Of a stretch of 11,422 bases of DNA, positions 6,223-11,422 are shown one piece after another (the stretch's first letter is position 1; each line of letters begins with the position of its first letter). The translations under genes and the position numbers were made by a program. Where the stretch lies: assembly GCA_030619365.1 (NCBI GenBank), contig JAUXBQ010000071.1, positions 1 to 11,422 on the forward strand, written 5' to 3'. Origin of the DNA: a candidate division FCPU426 bacterium. GTDB taxonomy: Bacteria; Oederibacteriota; JAAXVQ01; JAUVAV01. Below the pieces are notes generated by a model, which did not search any database, had not been told where the DNA came from, and saw only the letters and a program-made list of their open reading frames with translations.

Positions 6223-8313
6223 ATGGAAATCCAGGGCATTGGTAAGATTCGCAAGCGCGACGGGCGTCTTGTTTCTTTTGATGAACAAAAAATCGTAAAT
6301 GCGGTGTACCGGGCCATGTCCGCGGCGGGGCAGCATGACCTGGAAAAAGCCCAGAACGTGGCCCACCGCGTCCATAACATTCTCAAGGCCATTTACAAAG
6401 GGGACCAGATTCCCGTGGTCGAGAACGTCCAGGACGTGGTCGAAACCACCCTGATGGACAGCGGCCTCAAGGAGGTCTCCAAGCAATACATTCTCTATCG
6501 CGCCCAGCACACCAAGCTGCGCCATACCCAGGAATTGTTCTCCTCGGCCAACGAGATCATCGACAATTACCTGGGCAAGAATGATTGGCGGATAAAAGAA
6601 AACTCCAACATGAGCTACTCCCTGCAGGGCCTGAACAACCACATCACGGCCATCCTGGTTTCGCAGTACTGGCTGGAGGAGATCCATTCCGAGCGCGCGC
6701 GTAACGCGCACCTGAACGGGGATTTTCACATTCATGACCTGGGTTCGCTCTCGGTGTATTGCTGCGGCTGGGAGTTGCGCGACCTCTTTCTGAAAGGCCT
6801 GCAGGGCGCCTACGGCAAGACCGAGAGCGGCCCACCCAAGCATTTCCGGACCGCCCTGGGGCAGATCTGCAATTTTTTCTTCACTCTGCAGGGCGAAGCG
6901 GCCGGGGCCCAGGCGTTTTCCAATTTTGACACCTACCTGGCGCCCTTCATCGCTTACGACCAACTGGCCTACCGTGAAGTGGTCCAGTGCATGCAGGAAT
7001 TTATCTTCAACATCAACGTGCCGACCCGGGTTGGCTTCCAAACGCCCTTTACCAACATCACCCTGGATCTCCAGGTACCGGAGCGTATGAAAAACGAACC
7101 CGCGATCATCGGCGGGGAAATGCAGGAACGAACCTACGGAGAGTTCCAGGCCGAGATGGACATGCTGAACAAGGCGTTTTGCGACGTCATGATGCGGGGG
7201 GACGCGCGGGGCCGGATTTTCACCTTCCCCATCCCGACCTACAACCTGACCAAGGAGTTTAACTGGGACGCGCCGGTGGTCCGGGACATCTTTGCCATGA
7301 CCGCCAAGTACGGCATTCCGTATTTCGCCAATTTCGTCAACAGCGATATGGACCCGGAAGACGCGCGCTCCATGTGCTGCCGGCTGCGCCTGGATAACCG
7401 CGAACTGCGCAAGCGCGGGGGCGGCCTGTTCGGCTCCAACCCCTTGACCGGCAGCCTGGGCGTGGTAACCCTGAATCTCCCGCGGGCGGCTTATCTCTCG
7501 CAGAGCGAGGAAGAGTTTCACACTCGCCTGCTCAATCTCATGGACATCGCCCGCGAGAGCCTCCAGACCAAGCGTAAAATCATCGAGCGCTACACCGAAA
7601 ACAATCTGTATCCCTATTCCAAATTCTACCTGTCCGCCGTGAAGCAGCGCGGCGGACAATACTGGGCCAATCATTTTTCCACTATCGGCCTCTTGGGCAT
7701 GCACGAGGCCATGTTGAACCTGCTTGGCCAAGGCATCGAGAGCGCCGAAGGCCGCGACCTTGCGCTCCGGACGCTCGGCGTCATGCGGCAGCGCCTGCAG
7801 GAATACCAGGAAGAGGACGGCGAATTGTACAACCTGGAAGCCACGCCCGCGGAAGGGACTTCCTACCGTTTCGCCCGCCTGGACCGGCGCGAGTTTCCAG
7901 ATATCATAACCTCGGGCGAGGAGGAGCCTTATTACACCAATTCCACCCAGTTCCCGGTGGACGGCTCCACGGACGTTTTCGAGGTGCTGGAACACCAGGA
8001 CGAGTTGCAAGCCAGTTATACCGGTGGCACGGTGCTCCATGTTTTCCTGGGCGAGAGCATTAACGATCCCATGGTCTGCCGGAACCTGGTGCGAAAAATC
8101 GCGGAGAACTACCATATGCCGTATTTTACCATATCTCCCACATTTTCCATTTGCCCGGTGCATGGGTATATCCGGGGCGAGCATCACGTCTGCCCTTACG
8201 ATAAAGAAGAACTCTCCGTAACCGGCGCTGAACACCTGCTCAACCAGCGCGAGCCCGCCGAGCAGCCGACGGTCACGGAAAACCAAACCGTGGTCTTGAG
8301 CGAAAGGAGATAA
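6223..8313 (+). CDS. nrdD: class III anaerobic ribonucleotide reductase large chain, lacking its glycyl-radical end
   Basis: This chain reduces ribonucleoside triphosphates to deoxy forms under anaerobic conditions by glycyl/thiyl radical chemistry. The N-terminal ATP-cone (about residues 4-100, beginning GKIRKRDGRLVSFDEQKIV) is the allosteric activity domain. The ten-stranded barrel follows, with family motifs HIHDLGSL (169-176), NFFFTLQGEAAGAQAF (217-232), the Cys loop SMCCRLRLDN (383-392; Cys385 or 386 is the likely thiyl-radical residue) and FGSNPLTGSLGVVTLNLP (403-420). Near the end is a partial zinc ribbon, Cys644 (CPVHG) and Cys657, where the usual fourth Cys is Asp660. The radical-Gly motif RVxGY is absent. 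About 36 unconserved residues follow, then the stop; the motif is on the next ORF. The ATG at 6223 is chosen over an in-frame ATG at 6046 because the latter lies upstream of promoter P2, adds AT-rich non-conserved codons, and lacks the GGGGAGG site seen at 6205-6211. Confidence 0.95.
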   Translation: MEIQGIGKIRKRDGRLVSFDEQKIVNAVYRAMSAAGQHDLEKAQNVAHRVHNILKAIYKGDQIPVVENVQDVVETTLMDSGLKEVSKQYILYRAQHTKLRHTQELFSSANEIIDNYLGKNDWRIKENSNMSYSLQGLNNHITAILVSQYWLEEIHSERARNAHLNGDFHIHDLGSLSVYCCGWELRDLFLKGLQGAYGKTESGPPKHFRTALGQICNFFFTLQGEAAGAQAFSNFDTYLAPFIAYDQLAYREVVQCMQEFIFNINVPTRVGFQTPFTNITLDLQVPERMKNEPAIIGGEMQERTYGEFQAEMDMLNKAFCDVMMRGDARGRIFTFPIPTYNLTKEFNWDAPVVRDIFAMTAKYGIPYFANFVNSDMDPEDARSMCCRLRLDNRELRKRGGGLFGSNPLTGSLGVVTLNLPRAAYLSQSEEEFHTRLLNLMDIARESLQTKRKIIERYTENNLYPYSKFYLSAVKQRGGQYWANHFSTIGLLGMHEAMLNLLGQGIESAEGRDLALRTLGVMRQRLQEYQEEDGELYNLEATPAEGTSYRFARLDRREFPDIITSGEEEPYYTNSTQFPVDGSTDVFEVLEHQDELQASYTGGTVLHVFLGESINDPMVCRNLVRKIAENYHMPYFTISPTFSICPVHGYIRGEHHVCPYDKEELSVTGAEHLLNQREPAEQPTVTENQTVVLSERR

Positions 8314-8318
8314 ACGAC

Positions 8319-8465
8319 ATGTCCAAAAAGTGCCAGGAAAAAACCGAAGTCTATTCCCGTGTGGTGGGATATTTCCGGCCGGTCCAGCAGTGGAACAAAG
8401 GCAAGCGCGAGGAATTCAAACAACGCACCGAATTTGAGTTGCCAAAGACCCGGGAAGAGAAGTAA
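8319..8465 (+). CDS. separate glycyl-radical domain of anaerobic ribonucleotide reductase
   Basis: This 48-residue ORF carries the C-terminal end that class III NrdD normally has on its own chain: KTEVYSRVVGYFRPV followed by QQWNKGKREEF. Gly17 in RVVGY is the expected site of the stable glycyl radical made by NrdG. Cys5 in SKKCQEKTEV aligns with the last Cys of the zinc ribbon that precedes this motif in full-length NrdD. It has its own ATG and a strong ribosome site (AAAGGAGA, 8303-8310), 5 bp after the nrdD stop and in another frame. A simple frameshift is unlikely, because nrdD runs on about 36 extra residues beyond the point of homology and a single base change would not rejoin the domains. 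It probably associates with NrdD in trans, by analogy with the spare radical domain GrcA/YfiD of pyruvate formate-lyase. Strong on identity; the assembly is inferred. Confidence 0.9.
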   Translation: MSKKCQEKTEVYSRVVGYFRPVQQWNKGKREEFKQRTEFELPKTREEK

Positions 8466-8488
8466 GCTAATATAAGGAAGGTCAGGTT

Positions 8489-8504
8489 GGGCCGGGTCCG
8501 GCCC
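8489..8504 (+). other. GC-rich hairpin between glycyl-radical ORF and nrdG
   Basis: GGGCCGG (8489-8495) and CCGGCCC (8498-8504) form a perfect palindrome within the 63-bp gap (8466-8528). No T-run follows, so it is not an obvious terminator; the nrdG ribosome site GAGGAG (8513-8518) starts 9 bp later. It may stabilise the upstream message or lower nrdG expression relative to the reductase chains. Confidence 0.45.
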
Positions 8505-8528
8505 GGTTCGTTGAGGAGTTGTTGACGC

Positions 8529-9248
8529 ATGCACGTTATTCAAGGGATCAAGGGATTTTTAGGCACTTCGCTCATTGATTTTCCCGGGCGGGTGGCGGCC
8601 GTCATTTTTGTAAGCGGGTGCAATCTGCGTTGCCCATTTTGCCACAACAGCCGGCTACTGGGCAATGAGATCGATCTGGAACTGGAAGATCTTCCCCTGG
8701 AGGAACTCATCCGGGGCCTGGAGCGGCGGCGCAAGCTGCTGGACGGAGTGGTGGTGACCGGCGGCGAACCCACCGTGCACCCGCAGCTCACATACTTGCT
8801 CCGCAGCCTGCGGCCCTTGGGTCTGGACATCAAGCTGGATACCAACGGCCTCAAGAGCACCTTGCTTAAAATATTGGTGAAAGAGGGCTTGGTGGATTAC
8901 TTGGCCGTGGACATGAAACTGGCCCCAGAGCGATATTCCCGGATTTTTGGGGCCCCGCAGGATGCGGCCGAGCGTTTGTTGGAAACCGTGGACTTCTTGC
9001 GCACGGCCCAGGGCGTGGAATACGAATACCGCACCACTTGCGTGCCGGGACTGGTCCAGGAGGAGGATATCCGGCAGATCGCCCGGATCATCTCCGGCGC
9101 GCCGGCCTACTATTTGCAGCAGTACATCCCGACTTTTGTCGCCGATCCGGACCTGGCCGCCCGTCCTCCGTATCCTTCCGAGGTACTGGAACGGTTTCGC
9201 GAGATCGCTCGTCCCTTTGTGCAGGAAGTCGGTTTGCGCAATTTGTAG
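8529..9248 (+). CDS. nrdG: anaerobic ribonucleotide reductase activating protein (radical SAM)
   Basis: This 239-residue radical-SAM activase generates the glycyl radical on the reductase, using S-adenosylmethionine and a [4Fe-4S] cluster. The cluster motif CxxxCxxC is visible at Cys31, Cys35 and Cys38 (CNLRCPFCHN), preceded by the family start IDFPGRVAAVIFVSG. Further SAM-site motifs are TGGEP (77-81) and DTNG (105-108). Length and motifs fit the bacterial/archaeal NrdG (pyruvate formate-lyase activase-like) group rather than the shorter E. coli form. It is third in the nrd operon; its substrate here should be the 48-residue protein, docked on NrdD, carrying Gly17. The ATG at 8529 has a GAGGAG site about 10 bp upstream. 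Its TAG stop overlaps the GTAG head of a repeat that begins at 9248. Confidence 0.95.
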   Translation: MHVIQGIKGFLGTSLIDFPGRVAAVIFVSGCNLRCPFCHNSRLLGNEIDLELEDLPLEELIRGLERRRKLLDGVVVTGGEPTVHPQLTYLLRSLRPLGLDIKLDTNGLKSTLLKILVKEGLVDYLAVDMKLAPERYSRIFGAPQDAAERLLETVDFLRTAQGVEYEYRTTCVPGLVQEEDIRQIARIISGAPAYYLQQYIPTFVADPDLAARPPYPSEVLERFREIARPFVQEVGLRNL

Positions 9249-9315
9249 TAGGGAACGGTCCCCCGGCCGGAGGGTAATATCGAACCGGGATTCCCTTTGG
9301 TTGCGACCGTTCTAC
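9248..9315. repeat. GTAG-headed inverted repeat overlapping nrdG stop
   Basis: GTAGGGAACGGTC (9248-9260) and GACCGTTCTAC (9305-9315) pair over 11 bases with a two-base bulge around a 44-bp centre that includes GGGATTCCC. The GTAG ends and position directly after a stop codon match the layout of the element at 4084-4140, although the arm sequence differs. It may serve as the 3' structure of the nrd transcript. Confidence 0.6.
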
Positions 9316-9317
9316 AA

Positions 9318-9362
9318 GTAGGGGCATGGTGCTTGTCCCGCGTATGCGGGATGCCGTGCCCC
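9318..9362. repeat. second GTAG-headed hairpin, REP-like
   Basis: GTAG (9318-9321) leads into GGGGCATGG (9321-9329), which pairs with CCGTGCCCC (9354-9362; one mismatch, a G-T wobble in RNA). A perfect inner hairpin CCCGC/GCGGG sits around GTAT. It begins 2 bp after the preceding inverted repeat ends. An in-frame ATG at 9326 inside this element is not taken as the start of the next gene. Confidence 0.6.
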
Positions 9363-9385
9363 TGTCGTATCCTGGGGGGGAAAAA

Positions 9386-9841
9386 ATGGGAATCCTGGAA
9401 CGTTTTACCGGAATGATCAAAGCGCCGGAGAAAAAGCCCAGCGCGGCCCTGACTTACCGCGTGGTCTTGGGCGCGTTGCTGTCTCTGGTGTCCCGGGCGG
9501 ACGGCCAGGTAACCGAACACGAACTGCGGGCCAAAAAAGAAATTTTGAACCAGCGGGGATTCTCCAACCCGTCTGAACAACAGGAAATTCTGGAGGCTTC
9601 CCACCAGGCCCTGGCAGAGCGCCTGGATTGGGAAGGCTTTACCCGGGAAGTGAACCAGGCCTGCGAATATCCGGAGCGAGTGCGGATGGTCCGGGACCTC
9701 TTTTTCGTGGCCTGGGCGGACCATGACCTGGCTAATGCCGAGATCGAGACCATCCGCAAGATCTCCAACCTACTGTGGGTGGAGCACAAGGATTTCATTC
9801 AAGCCAAACTCGAGACCAAGCCAAATACTCCGTCAAGGTGA
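9386..9841 (+). CDS. TerB-like family protein
   Basis: This 151-residue, mainly alpha-helical soluble protein resembles the TerB / tellurite-resistance-B-like family (metal-binding helical bundle). It shows two related halves with the typical acidic motifs: SRADGQVTEHE (36-46) and AWADHDLANAEIETIRKI (109-126). Asp39, Glu44/46, Asp112, Asp114, Glu119 and Glu121 are the likely metal ligands by analogy. TerB domains occur in many contexts beyond tellurite resistance, and no other ter gene is present, so I assign no function. The ATG at 9386 is used because GGGGGGG (9374-9380) precedes it, whereas an earlier in-frame ATG at 9326 lies within the hairpin repeat and would add unrelated residues. The 3' end overlaps the convergent PorV-like gene by 9 bp. 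Confidence 0.8.
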   Translation: MGILERFTGMIKAPEKKPSAALTYRVVLGALLSLVSRADGQVTEHELRAKKEILNQRGFSNPSEQQEILEASHQALAERLDWEGFTREVNQACEYPERVRMVRDLFFVAWADHDLANAEIETIRKISNLLWVEHKDFIQAKLETKPNTPSR

Positions 9842-10780
9842 CGTTGAAATTTCCGCCTCCGGGGATCCCTGGCTGAAAGCGTATCCCAGTCCAATGCGAT
9901 GGGCGTTTCCGCCAGCCGTAAAACCGGAAAAGGCGTAATCAAACTGGATACCCTGATAATTCGCGCCTCCACCCACGGTAAAGGTGTCAAGATCATACCC
10001 CAGTTTATATCCCGCCCTTAAAAACAAGGTGTTTTGCCAAGCGTATTCCACTCCAATATGCTGGAGGGAATCACTGTCATTGGGGAAGAGGAAATCCACG
10101 CCCGCCCGCAAGCCGTGTTCCTGCTGAAACACGCGTTGATAGGCAATGCCTATTCGTAAAGTGGTAGGCATGGCATCCCCTTCCTCGTCATACTGAATTT
10201 TCGAACCCACATGCTGGAGAGCGGCGCCGATATTTACGCCCGGCAGGACCGCGTCGCGCATTAAAATGCCCAGATCCACTCCCACCGCGGTTGCCGTGTA
10301 TTGCTCCACCAAGGTGGAAGACAGCACTTTGATATTCGCGCCGGCATGAAAATTGGGAAGGAATTGCTGGGCATATCCCAGGGTGGCGAGGAAATCATTC
10401 TGGGAAATTAAATTTTCGCTGGTGCCATCAAGGTGATTGATTTCCATTTTCGCCCCCAGGGCATTGACCAGACTAAAAGCCAGGGCGCCGGGGCCGGCCC
10501 AGGAGACCGGCAGACCGCCCGCTACTAGGGCCTCTTGGTTCTCGAAAATATTAGAGGTATACGAGCTGGTAATGACCGGTGTGGCCAGGCCGGCCAGCCC
10601 CGCCGGATTGTAATAAAGGCAATGTATATCTCCGGACAAAGCCGTAAACATTTCACCCATGCCGGCCTGGCGGGCACCGATGGCCGTCTTGAGTGTTTCG
10701 CCGCCACTGAGGACTTGGGCATACAAGGGCCCGCACAGCAATAGGCTCGTGAGCAACAGGGTCAAAGTTTTAATAAACAT
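9833..10780 (-). CDS. PorV/PorQ-type (UPF0164) outer-membrane barrel protein
   Basis: This 315-residue protein begins with a signal peptide (residues 1-21, ending LYA before QVL). The hallmark of UPF0164/PorV-family proteins follows: GARQAGMGEMFTALSGD then YYNPAGLAGL (about 35-66). Alternating amphipathic strands suggestive of an outer-membrane beta-barrel run to an aromatic-ended final strand (HRIGLGYAF). PorV in Bacteroidetes is the outer-membrane component that carries type IX secretion cargo to its attachment machinery; many homologues in other phyla have no tested role. The start codon at 10780 is chosen over one at 10816 because AAGGAGGGA lies 7 bp before it, within the longer reading. 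It is the second gene of a minus-strand pair, 51 bp after the T9SS-like protein, which supports a link to secretion of that protein. Confidence 0.87.
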   Translation of the reverse strand: MFIKTLTLLLTSLLLCGPLYAQVLSGGETLKTAIGARQAGMGEMFTALSGDIHCLYYNPAGLAGLATPVITSSYTSNIFENQEALVAGGLPVSWAGPGALAFSLVNALGAKMEINHLDGTSENLISQNDFLATLGYAQQFLPNFHAGANIKVLSSTLVEQYTATAVGVDLGILMRDAVLPGVNIGAALQHVGSKIQYDEEGDAMPTTLRIGIAYQRVFQQEHGLRAGVDFLFPNDSDSLQHIGVEYAWQNTLFLRAGYKLGYDLDTFTVGGGANYQGIQFDYAFSGFTAGGNAHRIGLGYAFSQGSPEAEISTSP

Positions 10781-10809
10781 ATCAGATCCCTCCTTGAATT
10801 CGTAAATTA

Positions 10810-10823
10810 GGACCATGGGGTCC
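10810..10823. other. short perfect hairpin between the two minus-strand genes
   Basis: GGACC (10810-10814) and GGTCC (10819-10823) pair around ATGG in the 51-bp gap between the surface protein's stop and the PorV-like start. It is too short and lacks a T-run to be a terminator. It could affect translation coupling or be chance. Confidence 0.25.
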
Positions 10824-10831
10824 GCTTTCCG

Positions 10832-11422
10832 TTATTTGATTACCGCGATTCTTACATAACGATCAATGCCCGGAGCTTGGATATGCACAATGTAGATTCC
10901 GGAAGGAACCACTTCTCCGGACTGAACCCTGGCATACCATGCTAGTGTGTGCTGGCCGGGTTGATACTCTTCATTGTCCACCAGGGTCCGTACTAACTTG
11001 CCGCGGGTGGTGTAAATTTTTACGGAGATCCGGCCGGGAGTTTCCTGATTAAAGGAAATCAAGGCCGGTTGACTGCTTTTAACGGGATTGAGGATGTTAT
11101 TGCTGGCCTTGACGTCATTAATTGGAAGCACGATGACCACTGTGGTCGTGGTGGTTGGAGAAGTGATGGGCGCAATCCCGGGCGTTTTAGTAAGCGTCGC
11201 GGTGGCGGTAGGCGAGGTGCCGGAGGGAGTCGCGGTCCAGGTGGCGGTGGTGGTAGCGGTAGCGGTAAGTGTAGTGCCGAAAGGCGTGGACGTATAGGTG
11301 ACTGACGGCGAGAATGTGGGTGTAACCGTGGCGGTTTCGGTGGGGCCGAAAGGCGTGGACGTGGGCGTGACTGAGGCCGTGGCGGTTCCGGTGGTGCCGA
11401 AAGGCGTGGACGTGGGCGTGAC
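10832..11422 (-). CDS. secreted protein with Thr/Pro-rich stalk and T9SS/FlgD-like C-terminal domain, 5' partial
   Basis: Only the last 196 residues are here; the frame is open through the right window edge. The first ~94 residues are a low-complexity Thr/Pro/Ser/Ala linker with repeats of the form VTPTSTPFG, typical of surface stalks. The final ~85 residues form a compact beta domain: NPVKSSQPALISF, VKIYTTRGKLVRTL, GQHTLAW, VPSGIYIVHI and a terminal RYVRIAVIK strand. This resembles the FlgD-Ig-like / type IX secretion C-terminal sorting domain family (NP...xIxxxxxx..V.IYd..G..VrtL.....G.ytl.Wdg....G..v.sGvY). Such domains in FCB bacteria direct export across the outer membrane; here the adjacent PorV-like gene fits that. 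The GTG at 11138-11140 is not a plausible start because the Thr-rich stalk continues upstream in frame. The N-terminal domains and thus the function are unseen. Confidence 0.82.
   Translation of the reverse strand, partial: VTPTSTPFGTTGTATASVTPTSTPFGPTETATVTPTFSPSVTYTSTPFGTTLTATATTTATWTATPSGTSPTATATLTKTPGIAPITSPTTTTTVVIVLPINDVKASNNILNPVKSSQPALISFNQETPGRISVKIYTTRGKLVRTLVDNEEYQPGQHTLAWYARVQSGEVVPSGIYIVHIQAPGIDRYVRIAVIK
11277..11422. repeat. in-frame tandem repeat in the Thr/Pro stalk
   Basis: The block CCGAAAGGCGTGGACGT recurs at 11277, 11346 and 11397, with spacings of 69 and 51 bp (23 and 17 codons), so length changes stay in frame. On the minus strand each copy encodes TSTPFG within the stalk. 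The repeat runs off the right edge. Confidence 0.75.

Noticed and set aside
6220..8286. 688-codon open frame antisense to nrdD
   Set aside because: It mirrors nrdD through third-position GC bias; its translation shows no domain and it lacks a ribosome site.
8280..8325. Sequencing frameshift breaking a normal nrdD
   Set aside because: The large chain continues about 36 unconserved residues past its homology and the small ORF has its own ATG and ribosome site, so one indel would not rebuild the usual C-terminus.
9326..9385. Longer start for the TerB-like gene
   Set aside because: The extra 20 codons are made by the GTAG hairpin; a strong G-rich ribosome site precedes the ATG at 9386.
10781..10816. 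Longer start for the PorV-like gene
   Set aside because: It would put AAGGAGGGA inside the coding region and charged residues before the signal peptide.
11069..11305. Plus-strand Gly/Arg- and Val-rich ORFs at the right end
   Set aside because: They are the low-complexity complement of the Thr/Pro stalk encoded on the minus strand.
11277..11422. CRISPR array
   Set aside because: The repeats are within a coding frame, the intervals differ in length and are themselves similar low-complexity sequence, not unique spacers.

Overview
The window (about 11.4 kb, GC-rich genes with AT-rich control regions) reads as chromosome from an uncultured, anaerobic, diderm (Gram-negative-type) bacterium, probably in or near the FCB group or one of the candidate phyla that share its secretion proteins. 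The reasons are: a class III oxygen-sensitive ribonucleotide reductase; Gld-type ABC export genes; a PorV/UPF0164-type outer-membrane protein; and a secreted protein with a Thr/Pro-rich stalk and a T9SS/FlgD-like C-terminal domain. I cannot name the phylum from this sequence alone.

Layout. (1) Positions 3-4082, plus strand: a compact operon of an ABC ATPase (cut by the window edge, Walker A missing), an ABC-2 permease of GldF type, a GldG-type auxiliary protein and a DUF4340 membrane-anchored protein. Together they look like one ABC-2 complex with large extracytoplasmic accessory proteins. (2) 4084-4140: a pair of REP-like hairpins headed by GTAG. (3) 4242-5654: a secreted bactofilin-like beta-helix fused to membrane helices and a very basic, histone-H1-like tail. 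(4) 5655-6222: a gene-free 568-bp region with a MITE-like inverted-repeat element, two sigma70-type promoters, a perfect Fur-type dyad and two NrdR-box-like sites placed exactly 31 bp apart over the second promoter. (5) 6223-9248: the class III ribonucleotide reductase operon. The glycyl-radical end of NrdD is not on the main chain. It is a separate 48-residue ORF between nrdD and nrdG, so the enzyme appears to be split. (6) 9248-9362: two more GTAG-headed inverted repeats. (7) 9386-9841: a TerB-like protein, convergent with and overlapping by 9 bp a minus-strand pair: the PorV-like protein (9833-10780) and, upstream of it, the 3' part of the Thr/Pro-rich secreted protein, which runs off the right edge.

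How it fits together. The nrd operon makes dNTPs anaerobically: NrdG uses S-adenosylmethionine to place a radical on a glycine, and NrdD reduces NTPs with that radical. Here the radical glycine lies on its own small polypeptide, so the large chain, small chain and activase must assemble. Control appears to be by NrdR, judged from the operator pair. The remaining genes concern the cell envelope: export or motility-type ABC complex, surface-sorted protein and outer-membrane barrel. The split NrdD, including a zinc site that seems to be divided between the two chains, is the most interesting item in the window.
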